DNA of 64,000 nt from an uncultured Opitutia bacterium (GCA_903902745.1 CAIUWA010000013.1:45873-109872), one strand, 5' to 3'. Numbered from the stretch's first letter, positions 43,578-52,352 are shown. The notes: generated by a model not told the origin, from the sequence alone. Numbers and translations: made by a program.

Positions 43578-43793
43578 TTAGGATCGCTTGGCGGAGCGGT
43601 TCGTCTCCTGGGCGTGCTTGTCGGCCAGCATTTTCACGGCCTTCCGGATTCTTTCGGTTTTGGTCTCCGGCCGTTTGGCGCTGGCGATCCACTGCAGGTA
43701 TTCGCGCTGGTGGGCCGGGGTACAGCCGGCAAAGAAATCACTCAGCCCAGCTTGCTTCAGGGCGCTGGAAAGATCCTGGGGCAGGTCGCTCAT
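43578..43793 (-). CDS. YdeI/OmpD-associated domain protein, short form
   Basis: 71 residues from ATG 43793 (MSDLPQDLSSALKQAGLSDF). Matches the C-terminal YdeI/OmpD-associated module: FFAGCTPAHQREYLQWIASA followed by KRPETKTERIRKAVKMLADK. Full-length family members are about 190 residues with an extra N-terminal domain; this gene codes only the C-terminal module, as do many genomes. Its function is obscure (linked to bacteriocin or antimicrobial protection in enterobacteria). Upstream in-frame codons to 43856 look non-coding. Confidence 0.78.
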   Translation of the reverse strand: MSDLPQDLSSALKQAGLSDFFAGCTPAHQREYLQWIASAKRPETKTERIRKAVKMLADKHAQETNRSAKRS

Positions 43794-43889
43794 CGCCGCC
43801 TTTATTTCAGATGGCGGATCGAAGGAAAGAAAAACGAATCGTAGGGAGCGTACCAAGTGGACGCCCCTACACTTCGTGGTTCAATTCCC

Positions 43890-44180
43890 TCAGCCCGAAG
43901 GCAGGCTCAGCAAATCGTTCGGGTGGGTTTTCTCGCGTTCGCTCTCAAGGTATTTCTGGTCCTTGTGCGTGACCACCACGACCTTCACTGCGCTCTCCTT
44001 CGGGCCGACAAAAAATTCATCCGTGCCGGCCTCGATGAGGGCGATGGCGGCAGACTGCGAAAGCGACCAGCGGGAGCGGTCGGCGTTCACGCCGCCGATG
44101 CGCTCGATGCGCTCGTGCGGGTCGTGGCTGTAGGCGAGATTCACAAAGGTGATCGCGCGCTGGCGGTAAGGGCGGGCCAT
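43890..44180 (-). CDS. DUF3892 protein
   Basis: 96 residues from ATG 44180 (MARPYRQRAITFVNLAYSHD). The pattern RIERIGGVNADRSRWSLSQS, AIALIEAGTDEFFV, VVVVTHKDQKYLESER and a final LLSLP matches DUF3892, a small soluble domain of unknown function. Starts further upstream would read through the hairpin repeats. It follows the YdeI-like gene's start by about 95 bases on the same strand. Confidence 0.75.
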   Translation of the reverse strand: MARPYRQRAITFVNLAYSHDPHERIERIGGVNADRSRWSLSQSAAIALIEAGTDEFFVGPKESAVKVVVVTHKDQKYLESEREKTHPNDLLSLPSG

Positions 44181-44318
44181 GGAAGAAGTTTGGTTTCGGG
44201 CTTGCTGCGCGGCGGGACGATGAAACCTATCGCCGGTTTGCGAGATTAGCGAACGAATAGCGCTGGAGCTGCGAAATCGGATAATACGCCTTGGTGGTTC
44301 GACCGGTCGGAATCGGCG

Positions 44319-44352
44319 TATTAACCACGAAGGGACGAAGCCACGAAGGGCA
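44319..44352. repeat. Half copy of family B
   Basis: TTAACCACGAAGGGACGAAG (from 44321, continuing CCACGAAGG) matches the left arm of the palindrome at 28278-28301; no right arm is present. Confidence 0.65.
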
Positions 44353-44373
44353 GAGGAACCGTTCCGATCAGGC

Positions 44374-44405
44374 AAAAAAATAGGGCGGGTCAAAGACCCG
44401 CCCTA
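44374..44405 (-). terminator. Intrinsic terminator of the propeller lyase gene
   Basis: TAGGGCGGGTC (44381-44391), AAA, GACCCGCCCTA (44395-44405) is a perfect 11-base stem. The + strand A-run 44374-44380 gives seven U residues after the stem in the minus-strand transcript. It lies 27 bases past the stop of the gene at 44432. The stem is a member of the dispersed GGGTC-NNN-GACCC hairpin family. Confidence 0.9.
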
Positions 44406-44431
44406 CGGTGAACGAATTAAGCTGCTCCGGC

Positions 44432-45997
44432 TTAGAAGGTGGCCGGATATTTCCGGTCGAGCCACGCCTGGGGCACGGGCACCACCACGATGTGCAGGGA
44501 GCGTCCGTCCGCCGAGCCCATCGCGGATTGGATTTCAACCTTCGTGCTGTCCGCATTGAACGTCGGGTGGATATGATCCTGGGCGCCCGTCACATGGCCC
44601 ATGTCGGCGAGCAGTTTCATTTCGCCGGAGTGGCGGTCGATGATCCAGAGCCGGTATTGGAAGTCATCGGCGACGGCCCAGCGGCCATCTGGTGAACCGT
44701 TCACGTGCCAGATGGAGCGGCCCGGGTCGCCCAGCGGGACCTGGCCGACGATCCGCATCTCGCGGGTGCGCAAGTTGACGATGCCGACGCCGGTCGCGTG
44801 TCCGTCCGTGCCGGTGGCGTTCAGGATGGCAGCCTGCTCGGGCGTCGGGGGCGGCGCGGGAGCTTTCTGGGCACCGGCGGCTCCGCCCTTTTGGTTGCCG
44901 CGGGCGCCTTTTTGGTTGGCGGCGGCTCCATCCTTTTGGTTCGCGACCGCACCATTCCGGTTGCCACCACCGCCACGCGTGCCGAGGGGCGTGCGCAGAT
45001 AGAGGATGGCGATCGCAACTTCGTCCTGCGTGATGACCGCTTCATGGGTCACCCAGTCATAATCCGGCTCGGGATAAAGCGGGCGCAGGCCCGTGCCGTC
45101 GGCCTTGACGGTCCAGGTGCGCTGCGGCGCCTTGCCGCCGGTTTCCCAGCAGAAGACAATTTCACCCGGCATCCAGGGATTTGTCTGCACGTGGCCCATC
45201 TGGAAAGGGACGGAGACGATGTCCTTGATCTCACCGTTGTGGAGATTGACGCTGATGAGCCCGGTGGGGCCGGCGCCCATGCCGCGCGGGCCAAAGATGG
45301 GCTCCAGCTTGGCGTCCGAGGCGATGTGCTTGAGGGCATAATCGCGGCCCGTGCGTACGTAGGCAAAATCCTCGGTGGGATCCAGCGCCATGTCGCCGGC
45401 GCCTACCTCGGTGGGGATGGTGCCGCATACCCTCTCATACTCGGAGGAGTCCTTCAACTTGCCGGCCGCGCTGTCGGCAAACAACTTGGCGAGGTCAACG
45501 GAGATAACCTGCGTGGGGCCGCGGGGCCCGAAACCACGACCGCCGCCAGGAGCGCCGGCCGCAGCGGGCGCGCCGTCCGCGGGGGGGGCCGCCGGAGCCG
45601 CCGGCCCCTCGGCGCCGGGGGGGCGGACCGACCGGAGAAAGTAAAGGTGCATCGAGTGATCGGCGACGCACAGCATGCCCGAGAAGCCGGACTCGCTGAC
45701 CTGCACGATATCACCCGTTTCCTCATTGACCGCCATGGCCTGGCCACCGGGGGCGCGACTGGAGCGGAAGATGACCCACTTGCCGTCAGAGGTCCATTGG
45801 TGGTGGGTCTGGTAGATCTTGGAATCGCCGGTGCCATCCTTGGTGGTCAGGAAGGAGAGAGGCACACCTGTGACAGGATCCGGCATGATTTTCTTTTCCG
45901 ACGGGAAGCGCGCGCCGATCCCGGCGGAAGCCGGGAGGGCGAGCAGGAGCGAGGCGCAGAAGGCCAGCGCGAGGGACAACGGGGTTTGTTTTTTCAT
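44432..45997 (-). CDS. Secreted beta-propeller, oligogalacturonate-lyase (PL22)-like
   Basis: 521 residues from ATG 45997 (MKKQTPLSLALAF). Signal peptide to about residue 25, then a seven-blade propeller with PL22-like landmarks: KIYQTHHQWTSDGKWVIFRS, GHVQTNPWMPGEIVFCWETG, DYDWVTHEAVITQDEVAI and AQDHIHPTFNADSTKVEIQS. PL22 enzymes cleave short galacturonides, using His residues and a metal. Two low-complexity insertions break blades: a Pro/Ala/Gly stretch near residues 120-150 and an Asn/Gln/Gly stretch near 340-370 with three NQKG units. PL22 enzymes are often cytoplasmic, so export is a difference. Terminator at 44374. Confidence 0.72.
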   Translation of the reverse strand: MKKQTPLSLALAFCASLLLALPASAGIGARFPSEKKIMPDPVTGVPLSFLTTKDGTGDSKIYQTHHQWTSDGKWVIFRSSRAPGGQAMAVNEETGDIVQVSESGFSGMLCVADHSMHLYFLRSVRPPGAEGPAAPAAPPADGAPAAAGAPGGGRGFGPRGPTQVISVDLAKLFADSAAGKLKDSSEYERVCGTIPTEVGAGDMALDPTEDFAYVRTGRDYALKHIASDAKLEPIFGPRGMGAGPTGLISVNLHNGEIKDIVSVPFQMGHVQTNPWMPGEIVFCWETGGKAPQRTWTVKADGTGLRPLYPEPDYDWVTHEAVITQDEVAIAILYLRTPLGTRGGGGNRNGAVANQKDGAAANQKGARGNQKGGAAGAQKAPAPPPTPEQAAILNATGTDGHATGVGIVNLRTREMRIVGQVPLGDPGRSIWHVNGSPDGRWAVADDFQYRLWIIDRHSGEMKLLADMGHVTGAQDHIHPTFNADSTKVEIQSAMGSADGRSLHIVVVPVPQAWLDRKYPATF

Positions 45998-46009
45998 AAC
46001 TGATAGCAC

Positions 46010-46465
46010 AATCGGCGGCCATGCTGGTCGCCTAGTTCTGGTTGGGGGAAGTTGGACTAACTAAACAGGGGCGTTAGATTGACGTTTGGCCCGGGGGGCC
46101 GTGACAAGGCGGAATGTGTTTTTTTACGGGTTCCTGTGACTTAAGGAAAGCCGCTGTTCTCTGAGAGTAGGACAGGTCTCTGACCTGGCATTGCTTGGAT
46201 CCGGCGGATTTTTGCCACGGATTGCGCGGATGGACCCAGATTAAGATCCGAAGCCATTGAGGATGGGTCGATGGCTTCCATCTGTGCTAGCTGTGGCCCA
46301 ATCTTCCTCAGGATCCCAAAGGCGGGTCGAAGACTCGCCCTACCTTTAATCGTCCTAAGCGGATGGCCGGGATGCGACTTGGCCGGGTGGGGCATCAGCG
46401 GCCGCGATATGCATCGTGTCATGCAGGAGTGGATTATAGAATGACGACCTCAGCCGAGAACCTTC
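46010..46465. repeat. Spacer with family-F and family-C elements before rpoZ
   Basis: AGGACAGGTCTCTGACCTGG (46171-46190) and AAGGCGGGTCGAAGACTCGC (46319-46338, followed by CCTACC) are family-F hairpins. The stretch TTTGCCACGGATTGCGCGGA to TCTGTGCTAGCTGTGGCC (about 46210-46298) is a family-C palindrome. TGTCATGCAGGAGT at 46418 resembles the CGGACTCATGCAG word. Promoters for the divergent propeller gene and for rpoZ must lie here; none could be named. Confidence 0.65.
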
Positions 46466-46540
46466 ATGAAAACCATTCCCTCCCTCAACCTGCATGTGAT
46501 CGCTGCCGCCTTGGTGGCCGCCATCGCCTCCCACTCATGA
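46466..46540 (+). CDS. 24-codon leader frame overlapping the rpoZ start
   Basis: ATG at 46466 opens a 24-codon frame (MKTIPSLNLHVIAAALVAAI then ASHS) whose TGA shares ATGA with the rpoZ start at 46537. The peptide is hydrophobic with a basic start, like a tiny membrane peptide or a bare signal peptide. No ribosome site is seen directly before rpoZ, so the leader could couple its translation. It might equally be chance. Confidence 0.35.
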   Translation: MKTIPSLNLHVIAAALVAAIASHS

Positions 46541-46788
46541 GAGACGATTACCTGAAGGAAGCACTCAAGATCGTGGATGATCCGAACATCCTGGTGAACG
46601 TGATCTCGCGTCGCGTGAAGCAGCTCCGGCGCGGCCATCGCCCGCTGGTCGAGTCCCTGGAAAAACTTTCGGCCGAGGACACCGCCCTGCGCGAGGTCAT
46701 GGAAGGAAAGATCACCTACGAGCTCGGAGCTCCCGACCCTGAGCCGCCGCCCCGACGCCGTCCAGACGCCTTGGTCTCGAGGCTGTAA
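46537..46788 (+). CDS. rpoZ: RNA polymerase omega subunit
   Basis: 83 residues from ATG 46537. Omega helps fold and hold the beta-prime subunit and affects ppGpp response. The sequence RDDYLKEALKIVDDPNILVN, VISRRVKQLRRGHRPLVESL and DTALREVMEGKITYEL shows the conserved N-terminal helix and the R-R-V-K-Q core. The proline/arginine tail is variable. An upstream in-frame ATG at 46441 would add 32 non-conserved residues. Overlap with the leader frame is 4 bases. The usual neighbour gmk is absent. A family-F hairpin follows at 46798. Confidence 0.88.
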   Translation: MRDDYLKEALKIVDDPNILVNVISRRVKQLRRGHRPLVESLEKLSAEDTALREVMEGKITYELGAPDPEPPPRRRPDALVSRL

Positions 46789-46797
46789 AGCAGCGTA

Positions 46798-46822
46798 GGG
46801 CAGGTCTTCGACCTGCCAATAT
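46798..46822. repeat. Family-F hairpin after rpoZ
   Basis: GGGCAGGTC-TTC-GACCTGCC with AATATT following: an 8-base stem and 3-base loop 10 bases after the rpoZ stop. There is no T-run, so termination activity is uncertain. Confidence 0.6.
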
Positions 46823-47034
46823 TGGGCTCAGTCGCTGGCTTTCTTGCGGCCACCTCAACGGGTGGCTCACATGCGGGCGTGCCATCCTGATTTTCGGCGT
46901 CACCGCGTTCCTCGGTATGCGTCATGCGGGCAACGGAGATTTTTTCTCGCGCACTGCGGGATGCCTCGCATTATTTTTTCACCCCAAACCGCCGCTGTTT
47001 CTCGCCGGGCGAGCGCGGACTTCAGATCTCGGAC

Positions 47035-49440
47035 ATGCATCATTACCCCCTTTTGAGCCCCCGTTCCCATGGTCATGCAGTGACAGCCTTGCGGCTGGCT
47101 GCACTTTTGGCCTTGGTTACGGCCGCTCAGCGGGCCGGTGCGGCCGCCGCTGCCGCCAAGCATCCCCCGTTGGCCAATCCGGTGGCGTCCATGGTCGATC
47201 AATACTGCATGGACTGCCACGATGCGGCGTCAAAGAAGGGCGGAGTCTCGCTCGAGGGGCTCGACGCCGCCAATCCCGGCGCTGATTCTGAAACCTGGGA
47301 GCGCGTGGTCCGCAAGCTGAGTCACCGGCAAATGCCGCCCATCAGCGAGACCCGGCCTGATGAGGCCACCTATCTGAAGGTGGTTTCGCTCCTGTCCACC
47401 TCGCTCGACGGCGTGGCGAAGGCCCATCCCAATCCCGGCCGCACCGATACGTTCCGCCGCCTCAACCGCACCGAGTATCAGAACGCCATCCGCGACTTGC
47501 TCGCGGTCCAGATCGACGCCGCGGCCCTGTTGCCCAACGACGAGTCCAGCCATGGCTTTGACAACGTGACGGTCGGTAATCTTTCCCCGACGCTGCTCGA
47601 CCGCTATGTCACGGCGGCGCAAAAGGTCAGCCGGCTCGCGATCGGAACCTCACGGCGCACGCCCGGTGGCGACACGATCCGCATCCGGCCCGATGTCACC
47701 CAGGAGGATCATGTCGAGGGCCTGCCGGTCGGCACGCGCGGCGGCGCGCTGATTCCCTATGAATTTCCCGAGGACGGTGAATACGAGATCCAGGTCCGCC
47801 TCACGCGCGACCGCAACGAGATGGTCGAGGGCCTGACCAAGACCAGCGACGTGGAGATGCTGGTGGATCGCGAGCGGGTCGCGCTGCTGACCGTGTCGCC
47901 ACCCGACGACGGCAAGAACTATGAGTTCGTCGACCGGAACCTGAAGGTCCGCGTCCCGGTGAAGGCCGGCCCGCACCAACTCGGGATCACGTTCCCGAAG
48001 AGCATTTCCGACTTGATCGAGACCGAACGCCAGCCGTTCAACGCGCATTTCAACATGCACCGGCATCCACGCCTCACGCCGGCCGTCTACCAGGTTTCCA
48101 TCACCGGCCCCTACGACGCGAAGGGCCCCGGCGACACGCCCAGTCGCCGGCTGGTCTTCGGCAAGGAAAACACCCATCCGGCCGACGCCAAGGCCGAGGA
48201 CTCCAGCGCCCGGCGCATTCTGTCCAACCTGATGCGGCGCGCCTACCGTCGGCCCGTGACCGATGACGACCTCCGCAAGCCGATGCAGTTTTTCCACGAG
48301 GGCCGGACCGGGGGCAGCTTCGACACCGGCATTGAATCGGCCCTTACCGCGGTGCTGGTGAGCCCGCGGTTCCTGTTCCGCGTCGAGGAGGATCCGGCCC
48401 GCGTGGCGTCCGGCGCCGCCTACCGGATCAGCGACCTGGAGCTCGCCTCCCGGATTTCGTTTTTCCTCTGGAGCAGCATTCCCGACGACGAACTGCTCGA
48501 CACCGCGGTGCGCGGCGAGCTCAGCAAGCCGGCGGTGCTCGAGCGCCAGGTGCGCCGCATGCTGGTCGACACGCGGGCCGGCAGCCTCGCCACCAACTTC
48601 GCCAACCAGTGGCTCTACCTGCGCAATCTCGACTCGTTCAGCCCTGACCTGCGTCTCTTTCCGGAATTCGATGACAACCTCCGTCAGGCCATGCGCGAGG
48701 AAACTGAATTATTCTTCGACAGCATCCAGCGCGAGGATCGCAGCGTGCTCGACCTGCTGAAGGCCGATTACACCTTCCTCAACGAGCGCCTTGCGAAGCA
48801 CTACGGTATCCCGAACATCTACGGCAGCCGCTTCCGCCGCGTCACGCTGGACGCCGACAGCCACCGCGGCGGTCTGCTGCGGCAGGGGAGCATCCTCACC
48901 GTGACGTCGTATGCCACGCGGACGGCGCCGACGATCCGCGGCAAATGGATCATGGAAAATCTGCTCGGCACCCCGCCGCCGCCGCCACCGCCCAACGTGC
49001 CGAATCTCAAGGACACTACGGTCCTCGCCACTCTCCCCATGCGCGAGCGGCTCGCGGAGCACCGGGCCAATCCCGCCTGCGCCAGCTGCCACAACGTGAT
49101 CGATCCCGCCGGATTTTCGCTGGAGAACTTTGACGCCATCGGCCGCTGGCGCGCCACCGAGGAAGGCGCCCCGATCGATTCGACCGGCGGCCTGCCCGAC
49201 GGCAGCAAGTGCTCCGGCGTCACCGGCCTCGAGCAGGGCCTGCTGGCCCGCCCGGAATGGTTTGCCGGCACGATGGCGGAAAAACTCCTGACCTTTGCCC
49301 TCGGCCGCGGCGTGGAACCTTATGACGGCCCCGCGATCCGTCAGGTCCTGCGCCGCGCGCAGGCCGACAACTACCGTTTCTCGTCCATGATCCTGGGCAT
49401 AGTGAACAGCACACCGTTCCAAATGAGGAAATCACCATGA
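47035..49440 (+). CDS. DUF1592-type diheme cytochrome-like exported protein
   Basis: 801 residues from ATG 47035 (MHHYPLLSPRSHGHAVTALR) with a signal peptide ending near QRAGA; upstream frame is spurious. Haem site C58-M-D-C61-H62 in the N-terminal cytochrome module, then DUF1587 (FRRLNRTEYQNAIRDLLAVQ), a beta-rich segment with DGEYEIQVRLTRDRNEM, DUF1592 (ISDLELASRISFFLWSSIPD), DUF1588 with second haem site C682-A-S-C685-H686 and DUF1585 (TMAEKLLTFALGRGVEPYDG). Activity is unproven. Start of a three-gene operon, overlapping the DUF1552 gene by 4 bases. Confidence 0.9.
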   Translation: MHHYPLLSPRSHGHAVTALRLAALLALVTAAQRAGAAAAAAKHPPLANPVASMVDQYCMDCHDAASKKGGVSLEGLDAANPGADSETWERVVRKLSHRQMPPISETRPDEATYLKVVSLLSTSLDGVAKAHPNPGRTDTFRRLNRTEYQNAIRDLLAVQIDAAALLPNDESSHGFDNVTVGNLSPTLLDRYVTAAQKVSRLAIGTSRRTPGGDTIRIRPDVTQEDHVEGLPVGTRGGALIPYEFPEDGEYEIQVRLTRDRNEMVEGLTKTSDVEMLVDRERVALLTVSPPDDGKNYEFVDRNLKVRVPVKAGPHQLGITFPKSISDLIETERQPFNAHFNMHRHPRLTPAVYQVSITGPYDAKGPGDTPSRRLVFGKENTHPADAKAEDSSARRILSNLMRRAYRRPVTDDDLRKPMQFFHEGRTGGSFDTGIESALTAVLVSPRFLFRVEEDPARVASGAAYRISDLELASRISFFLWSSIPDDELLDTAVRGELSKPAVLERQVRRMLVDTRAGSLATNFANQWLYLRNLDSFSPDLRLFPEFDDNLRQAMREETELFFDSIQREDRSVLDLLKADYTFLNERLAKHYGIPNIYGSRFRRVTLDADSHRGGLLRQGSILTVTSYATRTAPTIRGKWIMENLLGTPPPPPPPNVPNLKDTTVLATLPMRERLAEHRANPACASCHNVIDPAGFSLENFDAIGRWRATEEGAPIDSTGGLPDGSKCSGVTGLEQGLLARPEWFAGTMAEKLLTFALGRGVEPYDGPAIRQVLRRAQADNYRFSSMILGIVNSTPFQMRKSP

Positions 49441-50783
49441 TGATCACAAAGATGGCCTTGCCGCGTCGGACCTTTCTCCGGGGGATGGGCGCCGCCGTGG
49501 CGCTCCCGCTCCTTGACGCGATGATCCCCGCCGCCACCGCCGCGATCAACACGCCGGCCCGGCCGGTGCGCCGCGTGGGTTACATTTTCATGCCGATGGG
49601 CTGCGACCTCTCGCGCTGGACGCCGGCCGGTCCCGCGGGCGCGCTCGGCGAACTGCCGCCGATCCTGAGCTCGCTTGCCTCGGTCAAGGAGAGCGTGAAC
49701 GTCATCTCCAACCTGGAATTGGCGAACGCCTATCCCGGCACGCACGCGACCTCCAACGCCGCCTTCCTCAGCGCCGCCAAGGCCAAGCACACCGAGAGCT
49801 CGGACTTCTACCTCGGCACCACCGCGGACCAGATCGCCGCGCAGCACATCGGCCAGGGCACGCAGCTGCCGTCGCTGGAACTCGCGATGGACATGCTCCA
49901 GACCGTGGGGCAGTGCGACAACGGCTTCGCCTGCGTCTACCAGAACAACCTCTCGTGGTCGTCGCCCACGACCCCGCTGCCCGCGGAAGCCCATCCGCGA
50001 CTTGTCTTCGAGACGCTCTTCGGCGAGGGCGGCAACCTCGCGGATCGCCGCGCCGCCCTGCGCAAGCGCGCCAGCTTGCTCGACTGGGTGACTGAGGACA
50101 TCGCCAGCCTGCAGCGGAAGCTCGGCCCGGCGGACCGCGCCAAGGTCGGCGAGTATCTCGAGACCGTGCGCGAGGTGGAGCGCCGGATCCAGCGCGCCGA
50201 GTCTGACGCCGTGGACAACCCGCTCCCCGACCTCGACCGCCCGACCGGCGTGCCGGCCTCCTACACGGAACACGCCAAGCTGATGTTCGACCTCCAGGTG
50301 CTCGCCATGCAGGGCGACATCACGCGGGTCATGACCTTCCAGCTCGCCCGTGAGACCAGCACGCGCGTCTATCCCGAAACCGGCGTCACCGATCCGCACC
50401 ATCCGCTTTCGCACCACGGCAACGATCCCGAGAAGATTGCGCGGATGTCGAAGATCAACCAGTACCACGTCTCGCTGTTCGCCTACTTCCTCGAGCGCCT
50501 CAAGGCCACGCCCGAGGGCAACGGCTCGCTGCTCGACCACTCGCTCCTCCTCTACGGCAGCGGCATGGGCAACCCCAACGTCCACGACCACGTCAACCTG
50601 CCCGTCCTCGTCGCCGGCGGCGCTGCGGGCGGCATGAAGGGAGGGCGCCACATCCGCTACGACAAGCCGACCCCGCTGGCCAACCTTCACCTCACGCTCC
50701 TCGACAAGGTGGGAGTGCAAATCGACTCGTTCGCCGACAGCAACCGCAAGATGGACGAGCTGTTCGAACCGCTCGCCATATGA
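49437..50783 (+). CDS. Tat-exported DUF1552 protein
   Basis: 448 residues. Twin-arginine signal PRRTFLRGMGAAVALPL at about 9-25. DUF1552 features: RVGYIFMPMGCDLSRW, ETLFGEGGNLADRRAALRKR, KVGEYLETVREVERRIQRAE, HHPLSHHGNDPEKIARMSKI, LLYGSGMGNPNVHDHVNLPV. Middle gene of an operon: start overlaps the DUF1592 stop (ATGA) and its own stop overlaps the ankyrin start (ATGA). Paralogous to the gene at 31530. Confidence 0.9.
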   Translation: MMITKMALPRRTFLRGMGAAVALPLLDAMIPAATAAINTPARPVRRVGYIFMPMGCDLSRWTPAGPAGALGELPPILSSLASVKESVNVISNLELANAYPGTHATSNAAFLSAAKAKHTESSDFYLGTTADQIAAQHIGQGTQLPSLELAMDMLQTVGQCDNGFACVYQNNLSWSSPTTPLPAEAHPRLVFETLFGEGGNLADRRAALRKRASLLDWVTEDIASLQRKLGPADRAKVGEYLETVREVERRIQRAESDAVDNPLPDLDRPTGVPASYTEHAKLMFDLQVLAMQGDITRVMTFQLARETSTRVYPETGVTDPHHPLSHHGNDPEKIARMSKINQYHVSLFAYFLERLKATPEGNGSLLDHSLLLYGSGMGNPNVHDHVNLPVLVAGGAAGGMKGGRHIRYDKPTPLANLHLTLLDKVGVQIDSFADSNRKMDELFEPLAI

Positions 50784-52291
50784 GTCTCTCCCTCTCCTCG
50801 TTCGATCCGGCCAGACGTCTTTCGCTCGGCGCGATGGCGTTCCTCCTGCTCTCCGGCGGCCTGGTTGCCGCCGATGCGCGGCTCGCTGACGCCGTGGAAA
50901 AAAATGATCGCGCCGGGATCACGGCCCTGCTCGACCAAAAGATCGATGTCAGCGCCCCGCAGGTTGACGGCATGACCGCGCTGCACTGGGCGGTCTACCA
51001 GGACAATCTTGACCTGGCGAAGCGCCTCGTCGCCGCCGGCGCCAACGTGAAGGCGGAGAACCGCTACGGCGTGACCGTGCTCTCCCTTGCCTGCACCAAC
51101 GGCAACGCGGCCATCGTCGAGCTGCTGCTCGGCGCAGGTGCCGACGTGAACAAGGCCCTCAATGGCGGGGAAACTCCGCTGCTGACCGCCGCGCGCACCG
51201 GCAAGGTCGGGCCCGTCAAGGCGCTCCTCGCCCGCGGCGCCAAGGTCGACGGCAAGGACCTGAAGGGGCAGACGCCCCTGATGTGGGCCGCCGCGGACGG
51301 CAACCTCGCCGTCGTGGACGAACTCATTGCCGCCGGCGCGGATGTGCACGCCCGCCTCGACTCCGGATTCACCCCGCTGTTTTTTGCAATCCGGGAAGGC
51401 CGGATCCCGGTGGCCCAGCGATTGTTGAAGGCCGGGCTGGACGTCAACGAGCCTATGCAGTCAAAGCGCGCGGGAGCCGGTCGGGGAGGCCGGAGTGGCG
51501 CCATGACCCCGTTGGGACTCGCGGTGGACAACGCCCATTACGAACTCGCTGTCGCCCTCCTCGAGGCAGGCGCCGACCCGACGGACCAGCGCTCCGGCTT
51601 CACGCCGCTCCATCAGATCGTGACGGCCCGCAAGCCCGGCAGCGGTGACGGCGCGAATTCGCTCGCCCCGATGGGCTCGGGCACGGTCACCAGCCTCCAG
51701 TTTGTCCGGCAGCTCGTCGCCCACGGCGCCGACGTGAATGCGCAGCTGGAGCGCGGCACCGCCGCGAGCCCGGGTACCTTGGGCCGGAAAGGCGCGACGC
51801 CCTTTCTATTGGCCGCGCAGACGGCGGACGTGCCGCTGATGAAGTTGCTCCTTGAGCTGGGGGCGAACCCCAAGCTCACGAATGCCGACCACAGCACGCC
51901 CCTCTTGGCGGCGGCGGGCGTCGGCACGCGCGCTCCCGGTGAGGAAGCCGCGACCGAGGACGAAGCGCTCGAGGCGGTGCAAATTTGCCTCGACCACGGC
52001 AACGACATCAACGCCGTCGATGACAACGGCATGACCGCGATGCACGGCGCCGCCTACGCGAGTTTTCCCAAGATGGCGCATTTCCTCGCCGACCACGGGG
52101 CGAAAATCGATATCTGGTACCAGAAGGACAAACTCGGCTGGACCCCGCTGCTCGTCGCGGAAGGCCACCGCCAGGGCAACTTCAAGCCGGGCTTCGAAGT
52201 GCTCGCCGCCATCCGTGAAATCATGGTCGCCAACGGCATGACCGTGCCGCCGCCCACGCCCTACAAGCCCGTCCTCGGTTACGGACTGTAG
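50780..52291 (+). CDS. Secreted ankyrin-repeat protein
   Basis: 503 residues; signal peptide ending near GGLVAADA (about residue 33). About ten ankyrin repeats, for example DGMTALHWAVYQDNLDLAKR, GETPLLTAARTGKVGPVKAL, KGQTPLMWAAADGNLAVVDE. Two inter-repeat insertions (KRAGAGRGGRSGA near 233; VGTRAPGEEAATEDEA near 385). Ankyrin repeats bind other proteins; in this operon the likely partner is the exported DUF1592 or DUF1552 protein. The first module at 28516 has no ankyrin gene. Confidence 0.9.
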   Translation: MSLSLSSFDPARRLSLGAMAFLLLSGGLVAADARLADAVEKNDRAGITALLDQKIDVSAPQVDGMTALHWAVYQDNLDLAKRLVAAGANVKAENRYGVTVLSLACTNGNAAIVELLLGAGADVNKALNGGETPLLTAARTGKVGPVKALLARGAKVDGKDLKGQTPLMWAAADGNLAVVDELIAAGADVHARLDSGFTPLFFAIREGRIPVAQRLLKAGLDVNEPMQSKRAGAGRGGRSGAMTPLGLAVDNAHYELAVALLEAGADPTDQRSGFTPLHQIVTARKPGSGDGANSLAPMGSGTVTSLQFVRQLVAHGADVNAQLERGTAASPGTLGRKGATPFLLAAQTADVPLMKLLLELGANPKLTNADHSTPLLAAAGVGTRAPGEEAATEDEALEAVQICLDHGNDINAVDDNGMTAMHGAAYASFPKMAHFLADHGAKIDIWYQKDKLGWTPLLVAEGHRQGNFKPGFEVLAAIREIMVANGMTVPPPTPYKPVLGYGL

Positions 52292-52307
52292 GCGAGTTTG
52301 TTGTAGG

Positions 52308-52352
52308 CCAGTTCGTCGACCTGGCGTAGGGGCGTCCCTCGCGGACGCCCGG
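52308..52352. repeat. Family-F and GTAGGGGCGTCCC hairpins
   Basis: GTAGGCCAGTTCGTCGACCT at 52306 is a family-F variant. GGGCGTCC-CTCGC-GGACGCCC (52328-52348) is a perfect 8-base stem. A related GTAGGGGCGTGCCTCGTGCG lies at 62358. Confidence 0.6.
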
